Part shown: positions 26,365 through 35,502 of the stretch, piece by piece | How positions within the stretch are numbered: position 1 is the stretch's first letter | Layout of the letters: every line of letters starts with the position of its first letter | Source of the DNA: Bacteroidales bacterium UBA1794 | GTDB taxonomy: Bacteria; Bacteroidota; Bacteroidia; Bacteroidales; Bacteroidaceae | Direction of reading: 5' to 3' | Length of the DNA: 61,453 nucleotides | NCBI GenBank assembly: GCA_002315435.1 | Contig: DCFW01000004.1 | Coordinates: 1-61,453, forward strand | Notes under the pieces: generated by a model | What the model was told of the DNA's origin: nothing | The model's input: only the letters and a program-made list of their open reading frames with translations | Databases searched by the model: none | Position numbers and translations under genes: made by a program

Positions 26365-28809
26365 TTATTTGATACTATTAATTTTATTCTGTAATTCATC
26401 TTCGGTGGCACATAAGACCTGACGAGGTTTACTTCCTTCTGATGGTCCCACAACGCCGGCACGTTCCAACTGGTCCATGATGCGTCCTGCACGATTGTAG
26501 CCGATAGAGAATTTCCGTTGTATGAGTGAGGTGCTACCTTGTTGATGTATAACAATAAGACGTGCTGCGTCTTCAAACATATCATCAACTTTGTTCATAT
26601 CCATATCACCGAATTGTCCAGAATTGTTATCTTCTCCAACGTATTCGGGCAACATAAATGCCGAAGGATAGCCTTGCTGATTACTAATGTAGTCAGTGAT
26701 TTGCTCTACTTCAGGAGTATCAACAAATGCACATTGTACACGTACAGGATCGTTGCCTTGCAAGAAGAGCATATCACCACGACCAATCAATTGATTTGCT
26801 CCTGGACGGTCAAGAATGGTTCTTGAATCCATCATGCTTGATACACGGAAAGCTACTCTTGCCGGGAAGTTGGCCTTAATGGTACCTGTGATAATATTTG
26901 TTGTTGGTCGTTGTGTTGCTATTACCATATGTATACCGACTGCACGCGCTAGTTGGGCTATACGGGCAATAGGTAATTCCACTTCTTTACCTGCAGTCAT
27001 GATCAAATCACCAAACTCATCAATGATTACCACAATGTATGGCATGAACTTGTGACCGTTCTCAGGATTAAGTTTTCTGGCAATGAACTTGGCATTGTAT
27101 TCTTTTACATTACGTGTATGTGCCTTTTTCAGCAAGTCATAACGCGAATCCATTTCAGTGCAAAGTGAATTCAAGGTCTGCACGACTTTTGTGAAATCGG
27201 TGATAATGGCATCATCTTCACCGGGAAGTTTAGCCAAGAAGTGTTTGTCTATGGCTGCATATATGCTGAACTCAACTTTTTTTGGATCAATCAATACAAA
27301 CTTTAATTCAGACGGATGTTTCTTATAAAGTAATGACGTTATGATTGCATTCAATCCAACTGATTTACCTTGACCAGTGGCACCTGCTACTAACATATGA
27401 GGCATCTTGCATAAATCTACCATAAACACTTCATTTGTGATAGTCTTTCCTAATGCAACAGGTAAATCATAATTAGATTCTTGAAATTTTGCAGATGCAA
27501 TAATAGAATGCATTGAAACAATTTGCGGATTTGAATTTGGAACTTCAATTCCAATTGTACCTTTCCCGGGTATTGGAGCAATGATTCGGATACCTAAGGC
27601 TGAAAGACTTAATGCAATATCATCTTCTAATCCTCTGATTTTAGAAATACGTATACCTGCTTCCGGGGTTATTTCATATAATGTTACCGTCGGGCCGACA
27701 GTTGCTTTTATATTACTTATTTCTATGCTAAAACTACGGAGCGTGTTAATGATCTTCTCAATATTAGCATTCTGCTCATTCATGTCTACAGCAGGCTTCT
27801 CATTGTCATATTTGGTTAATAGGCCTAAAGTAGGATAGTGATAGTTCTCTAAATCCAGTTTGGGATTGTATGGTACCATTGGTATATCCGTTGACATCTT
27901 TTCTTCGGGAGCAGCAATAATTTCCAACTCCGGACCGTCTTTTATATCGTTATTATCAAGAATATCTTCTGGCTCTTCGTCGTTTTCTATTATTGGATTA
28001 ATAATAGGTGTAGGAGGTGTCGCTACCGCTACAGGCTTATTGTTCTTCGTAAAGTCAAAATTAACTGTAGTGGATTTATCATCATTGTTCTCGAGGGAGT
28101 TGTTTTCTTCTTCGGCAATGTTTTCTTCTTTCTCCTCATTAATTGTATTCTCATCTGATGCTTGCTGTAAGGCTTCTTGCGGCGAACGAATTTCCAATCT
28201 CAGTATACGTCTAATCCAAATGATGGTTCTATTCGTGAAGTAGATGAGGAATAAAATGGCAGAGCCTATGGATACAAGCCATGCACCTAGTTCACCAATC
28301 TGTGAGATAAACCATAAGCTTACATTGTAACCATGTAATCCTCCTAGATAGAAAAATGTATCAAGCTTCGTACCTATTAGTCCTAAAAAAATGGAACTCC
28401 ATATCATTAACAATGCACATACTAGGAACCAACGCCACAATTTTGCATAGCGATATACGCGCATTAATCTTAATGATGTAACAATTAAAACTATGGCGAT
28501 GAAATAGGATGGTATTCCGAAACATTTATTTATTAGATATTCCGAAATTTTAGCTCCACATAAGCCTGCATAGTTTTGTATATGGTTATTTATTAGATCG
28601 ATTTGCGCTTTATCGGGATTATTAAGTGTGCTTTGATCTGCAGCACCGGTAATAAAGTAAGAGGTAAAAGACAATACAAGGTACAGAGCAAAAACCCCAA
28701 TGATCAGTCCGACAACAAAGGGAAAAGTTTCTCCATGCACGAATTGAATGATTTTATCACCTAATTCGGAATCAGAAGAATTCTTTTTTGTACGTTTTTT
28801 GGTTGTCAT
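26365..28809 (-). CDS. ftsK: DNA translocase FtsK
   Basis: FtsK anchors at the division septum and pumps DNA to resolve chromosomes at dif. The 814-residue protein has about four N-terminal transmembrane helices (about residues 30-195), an acidic Asn/Glu-rich linker (about 215-310), and the RecA-like motor with Walker A GATGQGKSVG near residue 473 and Walker B VVIIDEFGDL. The C-terminal winged-helix gamma domain (about 745-814) contains STSLIQRKFSIGYNRAGR and would read KOPS-like polar sequences. The linker is short compared with E. coli FtsK, as is usual in this phylum. Confidence 0.96.
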   Translation of the reverse strand: MTTKKRTKKNSSDSELGDKIIQFVHGETFPFVVGLIIGVFALYLVLSFTSYFITGAADQSTLNNPDKAQIDLINNHIQNYAGLCGAKISEYLINKCFGIPSYFIAIVLIVTSLRLMRVYRYAKLWRWFLVCALLMIWSSIFLGLIGTKLDTFFYLGGLHGYNVSLWFISQIGELGAWLVSIGSAILFLIYFTNRTIIWIRRILRLEIRSPQEALQQASDENTINEEKEENIAEEENNSLENNDDKSTTVNFDFTKNNKPVAVATPPTPIINPIIENDEEPEDILDNNDIKDGPELEIIAAPEEKMSTDIPMVPYNPKLDLENYHYPTLGLLTKYDNEKPAVDMNEQNANIEKIINTLRSFSIEISNIKATVGPTVTLYEITPEAGIRISKIRGLEDDIALSLSALGIRIIAPIPGKGTIGIEVPNSNPQIVSMHSIIASAKFQESNYDLPVALGKTITNEVFMVDLCKMPHMLVAGATGQGKSVGLNAIITSLLYKKHPSELKFVLIDPKKVEFSIYAAIDKHFLAKLPGEDDAIITDFTKVVQTLNSLCTEMDSRYDLLKKAHTRNVKEYNAKFIARKLNPENGHKFMPYIVVIIDEFGDLIMTAGKEVELPIARIAQLARAVGIHMVIATQRPTTNIITGTIKANFPARVAFRVSSMMDSRTILDRPGANQLIGRGDMLFLQGNDPVRVQCAFVDTPEVEQITDYISNQQGYPSAFMLPEYVGEDNNSGQFGDMDMNKVDDMFEDAARLIVIHQQGSTSLIQRKFSIGYNRAGRIMDQLERAGVVGPSEGSKPRQVLCATEDELQNKINSIK

Positions 28810-28834
28810 CGATTTGCTTTTTAATATTTTGATG

Positions 28835-28842
28835 CAAATGTA
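28835..28842 (-). promoter_or_regulatory. -7 promoter box for ftsK
   Basis: The minus strand reads TACATTTG, 25 bp before the ftsK start, and is divergent from the DUF5063 promoter. Confidence 0.5.
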
Positions 28843-28854
28843 ATAAAAAATACG

Positions 28855-28862
28855 TAACTTTG
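28855..28862 (+). promoter_or_regulatory. -7 promoter box for the DUF5063 gene
   Basis: TAACTTTG on the plus strand, 18 bp before the ATG at 28881, with TTTG 23 nt upstream. Its position excludes the in-frame ATG at 28860 as the start. Confidence 0.55.
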
Positions 28863-28880
28863 CAGTTCATAAAAAGAAAT

Positions 28881-29402
28881 ATGAAACAAAAAAGTGAAGT
28901 TATTTTTGATAGAAATGTCGTCGATTTTGTGACTGTTGCTGCTGAATATTGCCTCTTCTTAGAGGAGTCGCAAACAAAGACACAAGACGAATTTGTCGAT
29001 ACTGTTTTGAAGATTTTACCTTTACTCTACGTTAAGGCTTCGTTGTTGCCCGAAGTTACGTCTTTGAGTTTTGAAGACCCTGAAATGTCTGTTACAGAAG
29101 AGGTTTACGAACAAATGAAAAGTACATTGGAGAAGGTTTTGGGCGATGGGGATGATTATTTGGATGTATTTGTGGAGGATATGAAATATAGTGATACCCC
29201 TATCCGAAAATGCATATCCGAAGATTTAGCTGACATTTATCAGGATTTAAAGAATTTCATTTTCGTTTTTAAATTGGGCGTTAATGAGACAATGAATGAT
29301 TCTTTGGCATTGTGCCAGGAACATTTTAAGGAATATTGGGGACAAGTGCTGGTCAATACAATGCGTGCACTCCACCAAATAAAATATAATAGTATAGAGT
29401 AA
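28881..29402 (+). CDS. DUF5063 domain protein
   Basis: A 173-residue, acidic, all-helical cytoplasmic protein of the DUF5063 family, found in Bacteroidetes and some proteobacteria; function is unknown. Conserved features include FLEESQTKTQDEFVDTVLK near residue 25 and EHFKEYWGQVLVNTMRALH near the C-terminus. It is followed with a 2-bp gap by the 3'-5' exonuclease gene and then an rRNA methyltransferase, so the three form a likely operon related to nucleic acid metabolism. Confidence 0.8.
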   Translation: MKQKSEVIFDRNVVDFVTVAAEYCLFLEESQTKTQDEFVDTVLKILPLLYVKASLLPEVTSLSFEDPEMSVTEEVYEQMKSTLEKVLGDGDDYLDVFVEDMKYSDTPIRKCISEDLADIYQDLKNFIFVFKLGVNETMNDSLALCQEHFKEYWGQVLVNTMRALHQIKYNSIE

Positions 29403-29404
29403 GC

Positions 29405-30043
29405 ATGTTGGTGATAAAAGATAAAATATCAAAGCAGGAAATATCCACTATGTCACATGTCATATTTGATGGAGAAATAACTGTGGTTGATAATGATGCG
29501 CAGCTTGAAGAAGCTATTAATGATTTAAGACAACATTCAATATTGGGTATTGATAGTGAAACGCGTCCTTCCTTTCGAAAAGGAAATATCCATAAAGTGG
29601 CATTGTTGCAAGTTTCTACGGATGATCATTGCTACCTTTTCCGATTGAATAAATTAGGACTGTCTTCTCCTATAATTGCTTTGCTTGAAGATGAAAATGT
29701 AATGAAGGTGGGACTTTCCTTGAAAGATGATTTCTTGTCTTTGCGTAGGCGTACACAGGTGGATCCGAAGAATTGCCTTGACTTGCAGAATGTCGTGAAA
29801 AATTTTGGTGTGAAAGACTTAAGTTTGCAGAAGATATATGCTAATTTCTTTGGCAGGAAGATCTCAAAAAGTCAACGCCTTTCAAATTGGGAAGCTGATG
29901 AGCTTGCGGAATCGCAAAAGAGATATGCGAGTACGGATGCGTGGACTTGTCTGAAAATATATGAACTGCTGGAAAAATTGAAAGAAAGTGGAGATTATCA
30001 GTTGCAAATTATGGAACAACCTGAAACAGAAGTAAAAGAATAA
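29405..30043 (+). CDS. 3'-5' exonuclease domain protein (DEDDy, RNase D-like)
   Basis: A 212-residue protein consisting of one DEDD exonuclease domain. Exo I is LGIDSETRPSF (Asp and Glu), Exo II is MKVGLSLKDDFLSL, and Exo III is RYASTDAWTCLKIYE with the Tyr/Asp of the DEDDy class. It lacks the HRDC domains of RNase D and the polymerase domain of Pol I. It may trim RNA or DNA 3' ends; similar stand-alone proteins are annotated only generically. It sits in the DUF5063-exonuclease-methyltransferase unit. A second possible start is at Met17. Confidence 0.88.
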   Translation: MLVIKDKISKQEISTMSHVIFDGEITVVDNDAQLEEAINDLRQHSILGIDSETRPSFRKGNIHKVALLQVSTDDHCYLFRLNKLGLSSPIIALLEDENVMKVGLSLKDDFLSLRRRTQVDPKNCLDLQNVVKNFGVKDLSLQKIYANFFGRKISKSQRLSNWEADELAESQKRYASTDAWTCLKIYELLEKLKESGDYQLQIMEQPETEVKE

Positions 30044-30057
30044 GCAATATAATAAAT

Positions 30058-31242
30058 ATGAGCTATAAAAAAATAATATTAAAGCCAGGCAAGGAGTCAT
30101 CAATTGAAAGGTTTCACCCATGGATATTTTCAGGTGCTATAAAATGCATTGAAGAGGGTATAAATGAAGGTGATTTTGTTGATCTCTATAGTAGTAAAGA
30201 TAAGTTTCTTGGCATAGGGCATTATCAGGTTGGAAGCATATCTGTGCGGATAATCTCATTTAAACCTGCAGAGATCAATGATGCTTTTTGGTCTGATAGA
30301 CTGAAAATAGCATATAATTTGCGTGTAAGCATCGGTGTGGCTGAAAATCCAATAAATAATACTTATCGTTTGGTACATGGTGAAGGTGATAATCTTCCCG
30401 GACTGATCGTTGACATCTATAATCGTACGGCTGTAATGCAGGCTCATTCTGTGGGAATGCATGTCTGTCGTAAAGAAATATCTGAAGCTTTGGCAAAGGT
30501 GATGGAAGGTAAAATAGATAATATCTTTTATAAATCCGAAACCACACTTCCATTCAAGGCTGATGTTGATCATGATAATGGTTTTCTTCTTGGAGGCGAA
30601 GCCGATAATGTGGCAATGGAGTATGGCTTAAAATTTCATGTGGATTGGCTCAAAGGTCAGAAAACAGGTTTCTTTGTTGATCAACGAGAGAATCGTCATT
30701 TGCTGGAAAGATATTCAAAAGGGCGTAATGTACTTAATATGTTTTGTTATACCGGAGGGTTCTCTTTTTATGCAATGAGAGGAGGAGCAAATTTGGTACA
30801 TTCAGTAGATAGCTCGGCCAAGGCAATTGATCTGACAAATCAAAATGTAGAATTGAATTTCCCTAATGATCCGCGTCATCAAGCATTTGCAGAGGATGCT
30901 TTTAAATATTTAGATGAAATGGGTGATCGCTATGATTTGATTGTTCTTGATCCGCCTGCATTTGCAAAGCATCGTAATGCATTACATAATGCGCTTCAAG
31001 GCTATCGTAAACTCAATGCGAAAGCTTTTGAAAAAATACGTCCAAATGGTATATTATTTACCTTTTCATGTTCACAGGTGGTTACAAAAGATGATTTTCG
31101 TACAGCAGTATTTACAGCAGCTGCCATGAGCGGACGTAAAGTGAGAATATTACATCAGCTACATCAACCGGCTGATCATCCTATAAATATATACCATCCG
31201 GAAGGAGAATATCTGAAAGGATTAGTTCTTTTTGTCGAATAG
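30058..31242 (+). CDS. Class I SAM-dependent rRNA (cytosine-C5) methyltransferase, RlmI-like
   Basis: A 394-residue enzyme with an N-terminal PUA domain (KPGKESSIERFHPWIFSGAI), a linker beta-barrel, and a Rossmann methyltransferase domain with motif I VLNMFCYTGGFSFYA near residue 223 and the catalytic motif LIVLDPPAF near residue 297. This is the RlmI/RlmK family, which makes m5C in 23S rRNA; the exact target base is inferred. It is the last gene of the unit starting at 28881, 14 bp after the exonuclease. The sequence after it holds a candidate small RNA. Confidence 0.9.
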   Translation: MSYKKIILKPGKESSIERFHPWIFSGAIKCIEEGINEGDFVDLYSSKDKFLGIGHYQVGSISVRIISFKPAEINDAFWSDRLKIAYNLRVSIGVAENPINNTYRLVHGEGDNLPGLIVDIYNRTAVMQAHSVGMHVCRKEISEALAKVMEGKIDNIFYKSETTLPFKADVDHDNGFLLGGEADNVAMEYGLKFHVDWLKGQKTGFFVDQRENRHLLERYSKGRNVLNMFCYTGGFSFYAMRGGANLVHSVDSSAKAIDLTNQNVELNFPNDPRHQAFAEDAFKYLDEMGDRYDLIVLDPPAFAKHRNALHNALQGYRKLNAKAFEKIRPNGILFTFSCSQVVTKDDFRTAVFTAAAMSGRKVRILHQLHQPADHPINIYHPEGEYLKGLVLFVE

Positions 31243-31264
31243 AGTTTAAAAGATATTAAATCAT

Positions 31265-31300
31265 AGCAAATATTTGCTCTAAAATTATGTTTTAAAACAT
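31265..31300. promoter_or_regulatory. Twin 14-bp palindromes upstream of the candidate small RNA
   Basis: Two perfect palindromes, AGCAAATATTTGCT (31265-31278) and ATGTTTTAAAACAT (31287-31300), have centres 22 bp apart, about two helical turns. The second covers the expected -33 region of the TATATTTG promoter at 31309. Their placement fits operator sites, but the two sequences differ and no regulator is known. Confidence 0.45.
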
Positions 31301-31308
31301 TTATCGCT

Positions 31309-31316
31309 TATATTTG
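31309..31316 (+). promoter_or_regulatory. -7 promoter box for the candidate small RNA
   Basis: TATATTTG fits TAnnTTTG exactly. No TTTG is found at -33; that position is occupied by a palindrome. Confidence 0.55.
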
Positions 31317-31321
31317 CATCA

Positions 31322-31386
31322 TGTTTTTCATGGTATTAGATTTAAGGTTAATAAAAAGATTGGTTGTCGTGAGACAACCTTTTTTT
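31322..31386 (+). ncRNA. Candidate ~65-nt small RNA
   Basis: Between a TATATTTG promoter and a strong intrinsic terminator lies a ~65-nt transcript without a credible reading frame. The unpaired 5' part contains GGTATTAGATTTAAGGTTAA, a sequence I recall recurring in several copies in Bacteroides genomes. The 3' end is the hairpin GGTTGTC-GTGA-GACAACC followed by seven T. It might belong to one of the multicopy Bacteroides sRNA families (for example the FopS paralogues linked to RbpB), but that is from memory and unverified. It could also be a leader for downstream genes. The rest of the gap, 31387-31739, has one further hairpin and no gene I can support. Confidence 0.55.
31362..31386 (+). terminator. 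Intrinsic terminator of the candidate small RNA
   Basis: A perfect 7-bp stem GGTTGTC/GACAACC with tetraloop GTGA, followed directly by TTTTTTT. Confidence 0.88.
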
Positions 31387-31440
31387 ATGCAATAGCTTTT
31401 CATAACGCTTATTGAGGGCTTTTTAGGGATAATAAGTTTT

Positions 31441-31476
31441 AAGCTCAGCTTATATTTAGCTGGGCTTCTTGAGCTT
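31441..31476. other. Overlapping alternative hairpins in the gap before nnr
   Basis: AAGCTCAGCT (31441-31450) can pair with AGCTGGGCTT (31458-31467, one G-U), or its first seven bases AAGCTCA can pair with TGAGCTT (31470-31476). The two folds exclude each other. No T-run follows, so it is not a plain terminator. Confidence 0.35.
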
Positions 31477-31739
31477 TATTGAAAACAATTTTCATCATAT
31501 GCTCAAGTGATGTAGAAAGAATTATTGAGGATTTACTGTGAAATATATCAGGACGTGGTGGATATTGCAATTAGATGTGTTATAATAGAATGGGTAAAAT
31601 CTTTACAAGGAGAGCTTGAAAGTAATTCCTAAAACAACAAAGTATTTGCAGATAACTCCTACAATATTTTCTGCAAAGGGGCTTTTTGTTTCTAATATTA
31701 GAGGTGTGTTTTAAATTTTCTTTTATCAGTTTTTTATTA

Positions 31740-31747
31740 TATCTTTG
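31740..31747 (+). promoter_or_regulatory. -7 promoter box for nnr
   Basis: TATCTTTG, 24 bp before the ATG at 31772. Its position rules out the in-frame ATG at 31745 as the start. Confidence 0.6.
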
Positions 31748-31771
31748 TACATAAAACAACAAAGAGAATAT

Positions 31772-33292
31772 ATGAAAATATTTCCAAGTATACAAATTAA
31801 GGAACTTGATGCTTATACTATTGAGCATGAACCGATAGCCTCTATTGATTTGATGGAGCGTGCGGCAACAGCATTTGTAAACACGTTAGTTAAGAGATGG
31901 AGTGATGATGTACATGTAGTTGTCTTTGCCGGTCCGGGAAATAATGGCGGAGATGCATTGGCTATAGCACGTATATTGTGTTTGAGAAAATATAATGTTA
32001 AAGCTTTTTTGTTTAACCCTCAAGCCGAGTTATCTCCTGACTGTCAGGAAAACGTGGGAAGATTGGCAAATATTGCTGCCTGCGATTTTACACAGGTTAC
32101 CCAACGATTCGTTCCTCCAACCTTAGACGAAGACACATTGGTCATTGATGGGCTGTTTGGGACTGGATTAAATAAGCCTCTCCAAGGGGGATATGCAGCT
32201 GTAATAAAATATATTAATAGCAGTTGTTCAACAGTGGTTTCTATTGATGTACCGTCAGGATTGATGTCAGAGGACAATACCTTTAATTTAAAAGAAAATA
32301 TAATAAAAGCTGATTATACCTTTTCATTGCAATTTCCTAAACTCGCTTTTCTCTTTTCTGAGAATGAACAGTATGTAGGTGAATGCAAAGTATTGGATAT
32401 CGGTTTGAGCAAAAAAGGTATTGAGGAAATTGATACAATATATAGTATTAGCGAGATTCAAGATATCCTTCGTATGATACGGCCAAGAGGACGCTTCTCT
32501 CATAAGGGGACATATGGGCATGGTTTGTTGATCGCCGGATCATATGGTATGGCTGGTTCCTCAGTGCTTGCGGCGCGTGCTGCCTTGAGAACCGGAATCG
32601 GTTTGCTGACAGTGCATGCTCCCATTAAAAATAATGATATTGTTCAAATTTCAGTTCCTGAGGCTATTGTGAATCAGGATATCAACCAATATTATTTTTC
32701 AAATGCAGAGGAAACTGATAAATATCAGGCTGTAGCTATTGGACCGGGATTAGGTACCTCGCCTGATACAGTTGAGGCTTTCATTGCCCAACTTAAGCAG
32801 ACTCAATCTCCTATGGTTCTTGATGCTGATGCAATAAATATTTTGGCTGAGAATCATTCTGTGATGAATTTTGTGCCGGTGAATTCTATTTTGACTCCTC
32901 ACCCCAAAGAATTTCAAAGATTAGTAGGACGTTGCAATAATACATACGAAATGTTGCTGAAAGCCAGTGATATAACCTTTAGACGTAAGTTATATATTAT
33001 ACTCAAAGGTGCTTGGACGGCAGTGATTACTCCAGATGGTGATATACATTTTAATCCAACGGGAAATCCGGGAATGGCAACAGCCGGGAGTGGGGACGTG
33101 CTTACCGGTATTTTACTAAGTTTGCTTGCCCAAGGCTACACTTCTGAAGAAGCAGCTATTTTAGGCACATTCTTGCATGGGCAGGCAGGTGATATAGCTG
33201 AAGCTTCAATGGGAATGCGAGGAATGACAGCTAGTGATATCGTTGATAAGATTCCTGAAGCGTGGAAAACTTTAATTGATGTTTGCGATTAA
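31772..33292 (+). CDS. nnr: Bifunctional NAD(P)H-hydrate epimerase / ADP-dependent NAD(P)H-hydrate dehydratase
   Basis: This 506-residue enzyme repairs damaged (hydrated) NADH and NADPH. The N-terminal YjeF/NnrE epimerase domain (about 1-215) has FAGPGNNGGDALAIARIL near residue 55. The C-terminal ribokinase-like NnrD dehydratase domain (about 230-506) has LDADAINIL, the TPHPKEF motif and the ATP/ADP-binding GNPGMATAGSGDVLTG. Both halves are intact, as in E. coli YjeF. It is followed by a DUF4831 gene 28 bp downstream. Confidence 0.95.
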   Translation: MKIFPSIQIKELDAYTIEHEPIASIDLMERAATAFVNTLVKRWSDDVHVVVFAGPGNNGGDALAIARILCLRKYNVKAFLFNPQAELSPDCQENVGRLANIAACDFTQVTQRFVPPTLDEDTLVIDGLFGTGLNKPLQGGYAAVIKYINSSCSTVVSIDVPSGLMSEDNTFNLKENIIKADYTFSLQFPKLAFLFSENEQYVGECKVLDIGLSKKGIEEIDTIYSISEIQDILRMIRPRGRFSHKGTYGHGLLIAGSYGMAGSSVLAARAALRTGIGLLTVHAPIKNNDIVQISVPEAIVNQDINQYYFSNAEETDKYQAVAIGPGLGTSPDTVEAFIAQLKQTQSPMVLDADAINILAENHSVMNFVPVNSILTPHPKEFQRLVGRCNNTYEMLLKASDITFRRKLYIILKGAWTAVITPDGDIHFNPTGNPGMATAGSGDVLTGILLSLLAQGYTSEEAAILGTFLHGQAGDIAEASMGMRGMTASDIVDKIPEAWKTLIDVCD

Positions 33293-33320
33293 AATTTTAA
33301 TAACTTAAGTAATTTAGGAT

Positions 33321-34415
33321 ATGAAGAAGTTAATTCTTTTTGCGGCTTTATTTGCTGCAGCAAATGGATTTGCACAGACTGAGGTTACAGATTATAAAAC
33401 GGAAAATAAAAAGCCGGTTGAAGGTGTCGTTTATGCTCTTCCCCGAAATCAAATTATTGTTACGGTGAAGGCAGCAAAACATACTTATACTCCTGGCGAG
33501 TTTTGTCAATATGCAGGGAGCTATTTGCGGTTGAAAAATGTGTCTCCCGATCCTAAAGTAACATGGAAAATCAGTGAAATAACTGCAGAAGAGAAAGCAA
33601 TACCTGATTCATCTAAGGTATATTTCATTAAAATGAAAAAAGGGACCGTAGCTCCTTTGATTCAACTCTCTGAAAAGGGATTGATTGAAGCCATTAATTG
33701 CAACGCGGAGAAAATTGACGATATTCCTGTGAAGAGTGAGTTGGTTGCAGAGCCTGCGAAGATGCTTAATCCTCATGATTTGCTCACGCAGGACGTTGTT
33801 CAGGCTGGTTCTTCTGCAAAAATGGCAGAATTGGTATCACAGGAGATATTTAAGATGAGGGATACCAAAAACTCGTTATTAAGTGGTGACCTTGACAACA
33901 TGCCGAAAGATGGTGCCTCAATGCAGATTATGCTTAATCAATTAAATGATCAAGATAAGGCTCTTAGTTCATTGTTTTCTGGTACAACAAGTGATGAAGC
34001 TATGACGTATACATTCGTGATTGATCCTCAAAATGGTGATTATGCTTCTCATGTTTTATTTCGTTTTAGTGAAAAACGTGGTGTAGTTGATGCTGATGAT
34101 CTTGGCGGTGATCCTATAGAATACAAGATAGAAAATGAGCAGAGTATTGTTCAGAAAACAATAGATCCCAAAGTGGTAAAAAAGGACAAGAAAGGTAAGT
34201 ATGATGGTGTTGTTTACAATGTTCCATCAAAGGCTAAATTTACTGTGTACAATGAGGATAAAGTTTACTTCTCATCTAGTTATATGATTGCTCAGTATGG
34301 TAATATAGAAACATTATTAAATGACTTATTTAGTAATAAGAAAGAAAAGATTAAAGTGCAATTCGATTCATTAACCGGTGGGTTGTTGAAAGTTGATAAA
34401 GAATCGGTAAAATAA
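33321..34415 (+). CDS. Exported DUF4831 family protein
   Basis: A 364-residue exported protein with signal peptide MKKLILFAALFAAANGFA. It contains two similar segments beginning GVVYALPRNQIIVTV (about residue 33) and GVVYNVPSKAKFTVY (about residue 295), typical of the Bacteroidales DUF4831 family. No enzymatic motif or lipobox is visible. Role unknown. It probably shares the nnr transcript and ends at a strong terminator. Confidence 0.8.
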   Translation: MKKLILFAALFAAANGFAQTEVTDYKTENKKPVEGVVYALPRNQIIVTVKAAKHTYTPGEFCQYAGSYLRLKNVSPDPKVTWKISEITAEEKAIPDSSKVYFIKMKKGTVAPLIQLSEKGLIEAINCNAEKIDDIPVKSELVAEPAKMLNPHDLLTQDVVQAGSSAKMAELVSQEIFKMRDTKNSLLSGDLDNMPKDGASMQIMLNQLNDQDKALSSLFSGTTSDEAMTYTFVIDPQNGDYASHVLFRFSEKRGVVDADDLGGDPIEYKIENEQSIVQKTIDPKVVKKDKKGKYDGVVYNVPSKAKFTVYNEDKVYFSSSYMIAQYGNIETLLNDLFSNKKEKIKVQFDSLTGGLLKVDKESVK

Positions 34416-34430
34416 AATTAGAGAAGATAT

Positions 34431-34465
34431 AAAAAAAGGCTATTCAAAATGAATAGCCTTTTTTT
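34431..34465. terminator. Bidirectional terminator between DUF4831 and GGGtGRT genes
   Basis: AAAAAAAGGCTATTC pairs with GAATAGCCTTTTTTT around a 5-nt loop. It works on both strands between convergent genes. Confidence 0.9.
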
Positions 34466-34483
34466 GTAGGATATATGATAATT

Positions 34484-35485
34484 TTATTTTGCTAGAGCTT
34501 GAGCTACTGTCACTGCAACAGCAACACTGGCACCTACCATAGGGTTGTTACCCATACCTAAGAATCCCATCATCTCTACGTGAGCAGGAACTGATGAACT
34601 TCCGGCAAATTGTGCATCACTGTGCATACGGCCAAGTGTATCAGTCATACCATAAGAGGCAGGACCTGCAGCCATATTATCAGGATGCAATGTACGACCA
34701 GTACCACCACCTGATGCAACAGAGAAGTAAGGTTTTCCCTCAAGAATACGCTCTTTCTTGTATGTACCTGCTACTGGATGTTGGAAACGAGTAGGGTTGG
34801 TTGAGTTACCTGTAATAGATACATCAACACCTTCTTTGTGCATAATAGCAACACCTTCACGTACATCATCAGCACCGTAGCATTTTACAGCAGCACGAGG
34901 ACCTTTAGAATATTCAATTGTTCTTACTACTTTCAACTCACTTGTGTAATAGTCAAATTGAGTTTGCACGTATGTAAAACCATTTACACGAGAGATAATT
35001 TGCGCAGCATCTTTACCAAGACCGTTCAATATAACTCTTAAAGGGTTTTTACGTACTTTATTTGCCATTTCAGCAATTTTAATAGCTCCTTCAGCAGCTG
35101 CGAAAGATTCGTGACCAGCCAAGAAAGCGAAGCATTGAGTATCTTCATGAAGCAATCTTGCAGCTAAATTACCATGACCGATACCAACTTTGCGGTCATC
35201 AGCTACAGAACCTTTAATACAAAATGATTGTAATCCTTCACCGATAGCTTCAGCAGCCTCAACAGCATTCTTTACACCTTTCTTTATTGCGATTGCAGCA
35301 CCTACAACGTAAGCCCATTTTACATTCTCAAAACAGATTGGTTGTGTTTCCTCTGCAATAGTGTAAGGATCAATACCTTTAGCATCACAAATAGCCTTAG
35401 CTTCTTCGATGCTTTTGATTCCATATGAACCAAGAACTTTATTAATATTGTCAATACGACGTTCGTAACTTTCAAATAATGCCAT
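34484..35485 (-). CDS. GGGtGRT protein (unknown function, Fe-S scaffold-associated)
   Basis: A 333-residue cytoplasmic protein named after the motif GGGTGRT, here at residues 259-265. Other conserved segments are GIGHGNLAARLLHEDTQCFA near residue 101 and the Gly/Met-rich C-terminus (MGFLGMGNNPMVGASVAVA). The family occurs mainly in anaerobes and is nearly always beside a NifU-like scaffold, as here (17 bp downstream of it). The biochemical function is not established as far as I know. The pairing suggests metal-cluster or sulfur chemistry. Confidence 0.88.
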   Translation of the reverse strand: MALFESYERRIDNINKVLGSYGIKSIEEAKAICDAKGIDPYTIAEETQPICFENVKWAYVVGAAIAIKKGVKNAVEAAEAIGEGLQSFCIKGSVADDRKVGIGHGNLAARLLHEDTQCFAFLAGHESFAAAEGAIKIAEMANKVRKNPLRVILNGLGKDAAQIISRVNGFTYVQTQFDYYTSELKVVRTIEYSKGPRAAVKCYGADDVREGVAIMHKEGVDVSITGNSTNPTRFQHPVAGTYKKERILEGKPYFSVASGGGTGRTLHPDNMAAGPASYGMTDTLGRMHSDAQFAGSSSVPAHVEMMGFLGMGNNPMVGASVAVAVTVAQALAK

Positions 35486-35502
35486 AATGTATATCCTCCT
35501 TA

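Noticed and set aside
26364..26588. A 75-codon N-terminal extension of the LolA-like protein
   Set aside because: The extension runs inside the C-terminal coding region of ftsK in another frame. The internal Met begins a perfect signal peptide one base after the ftsK stop.
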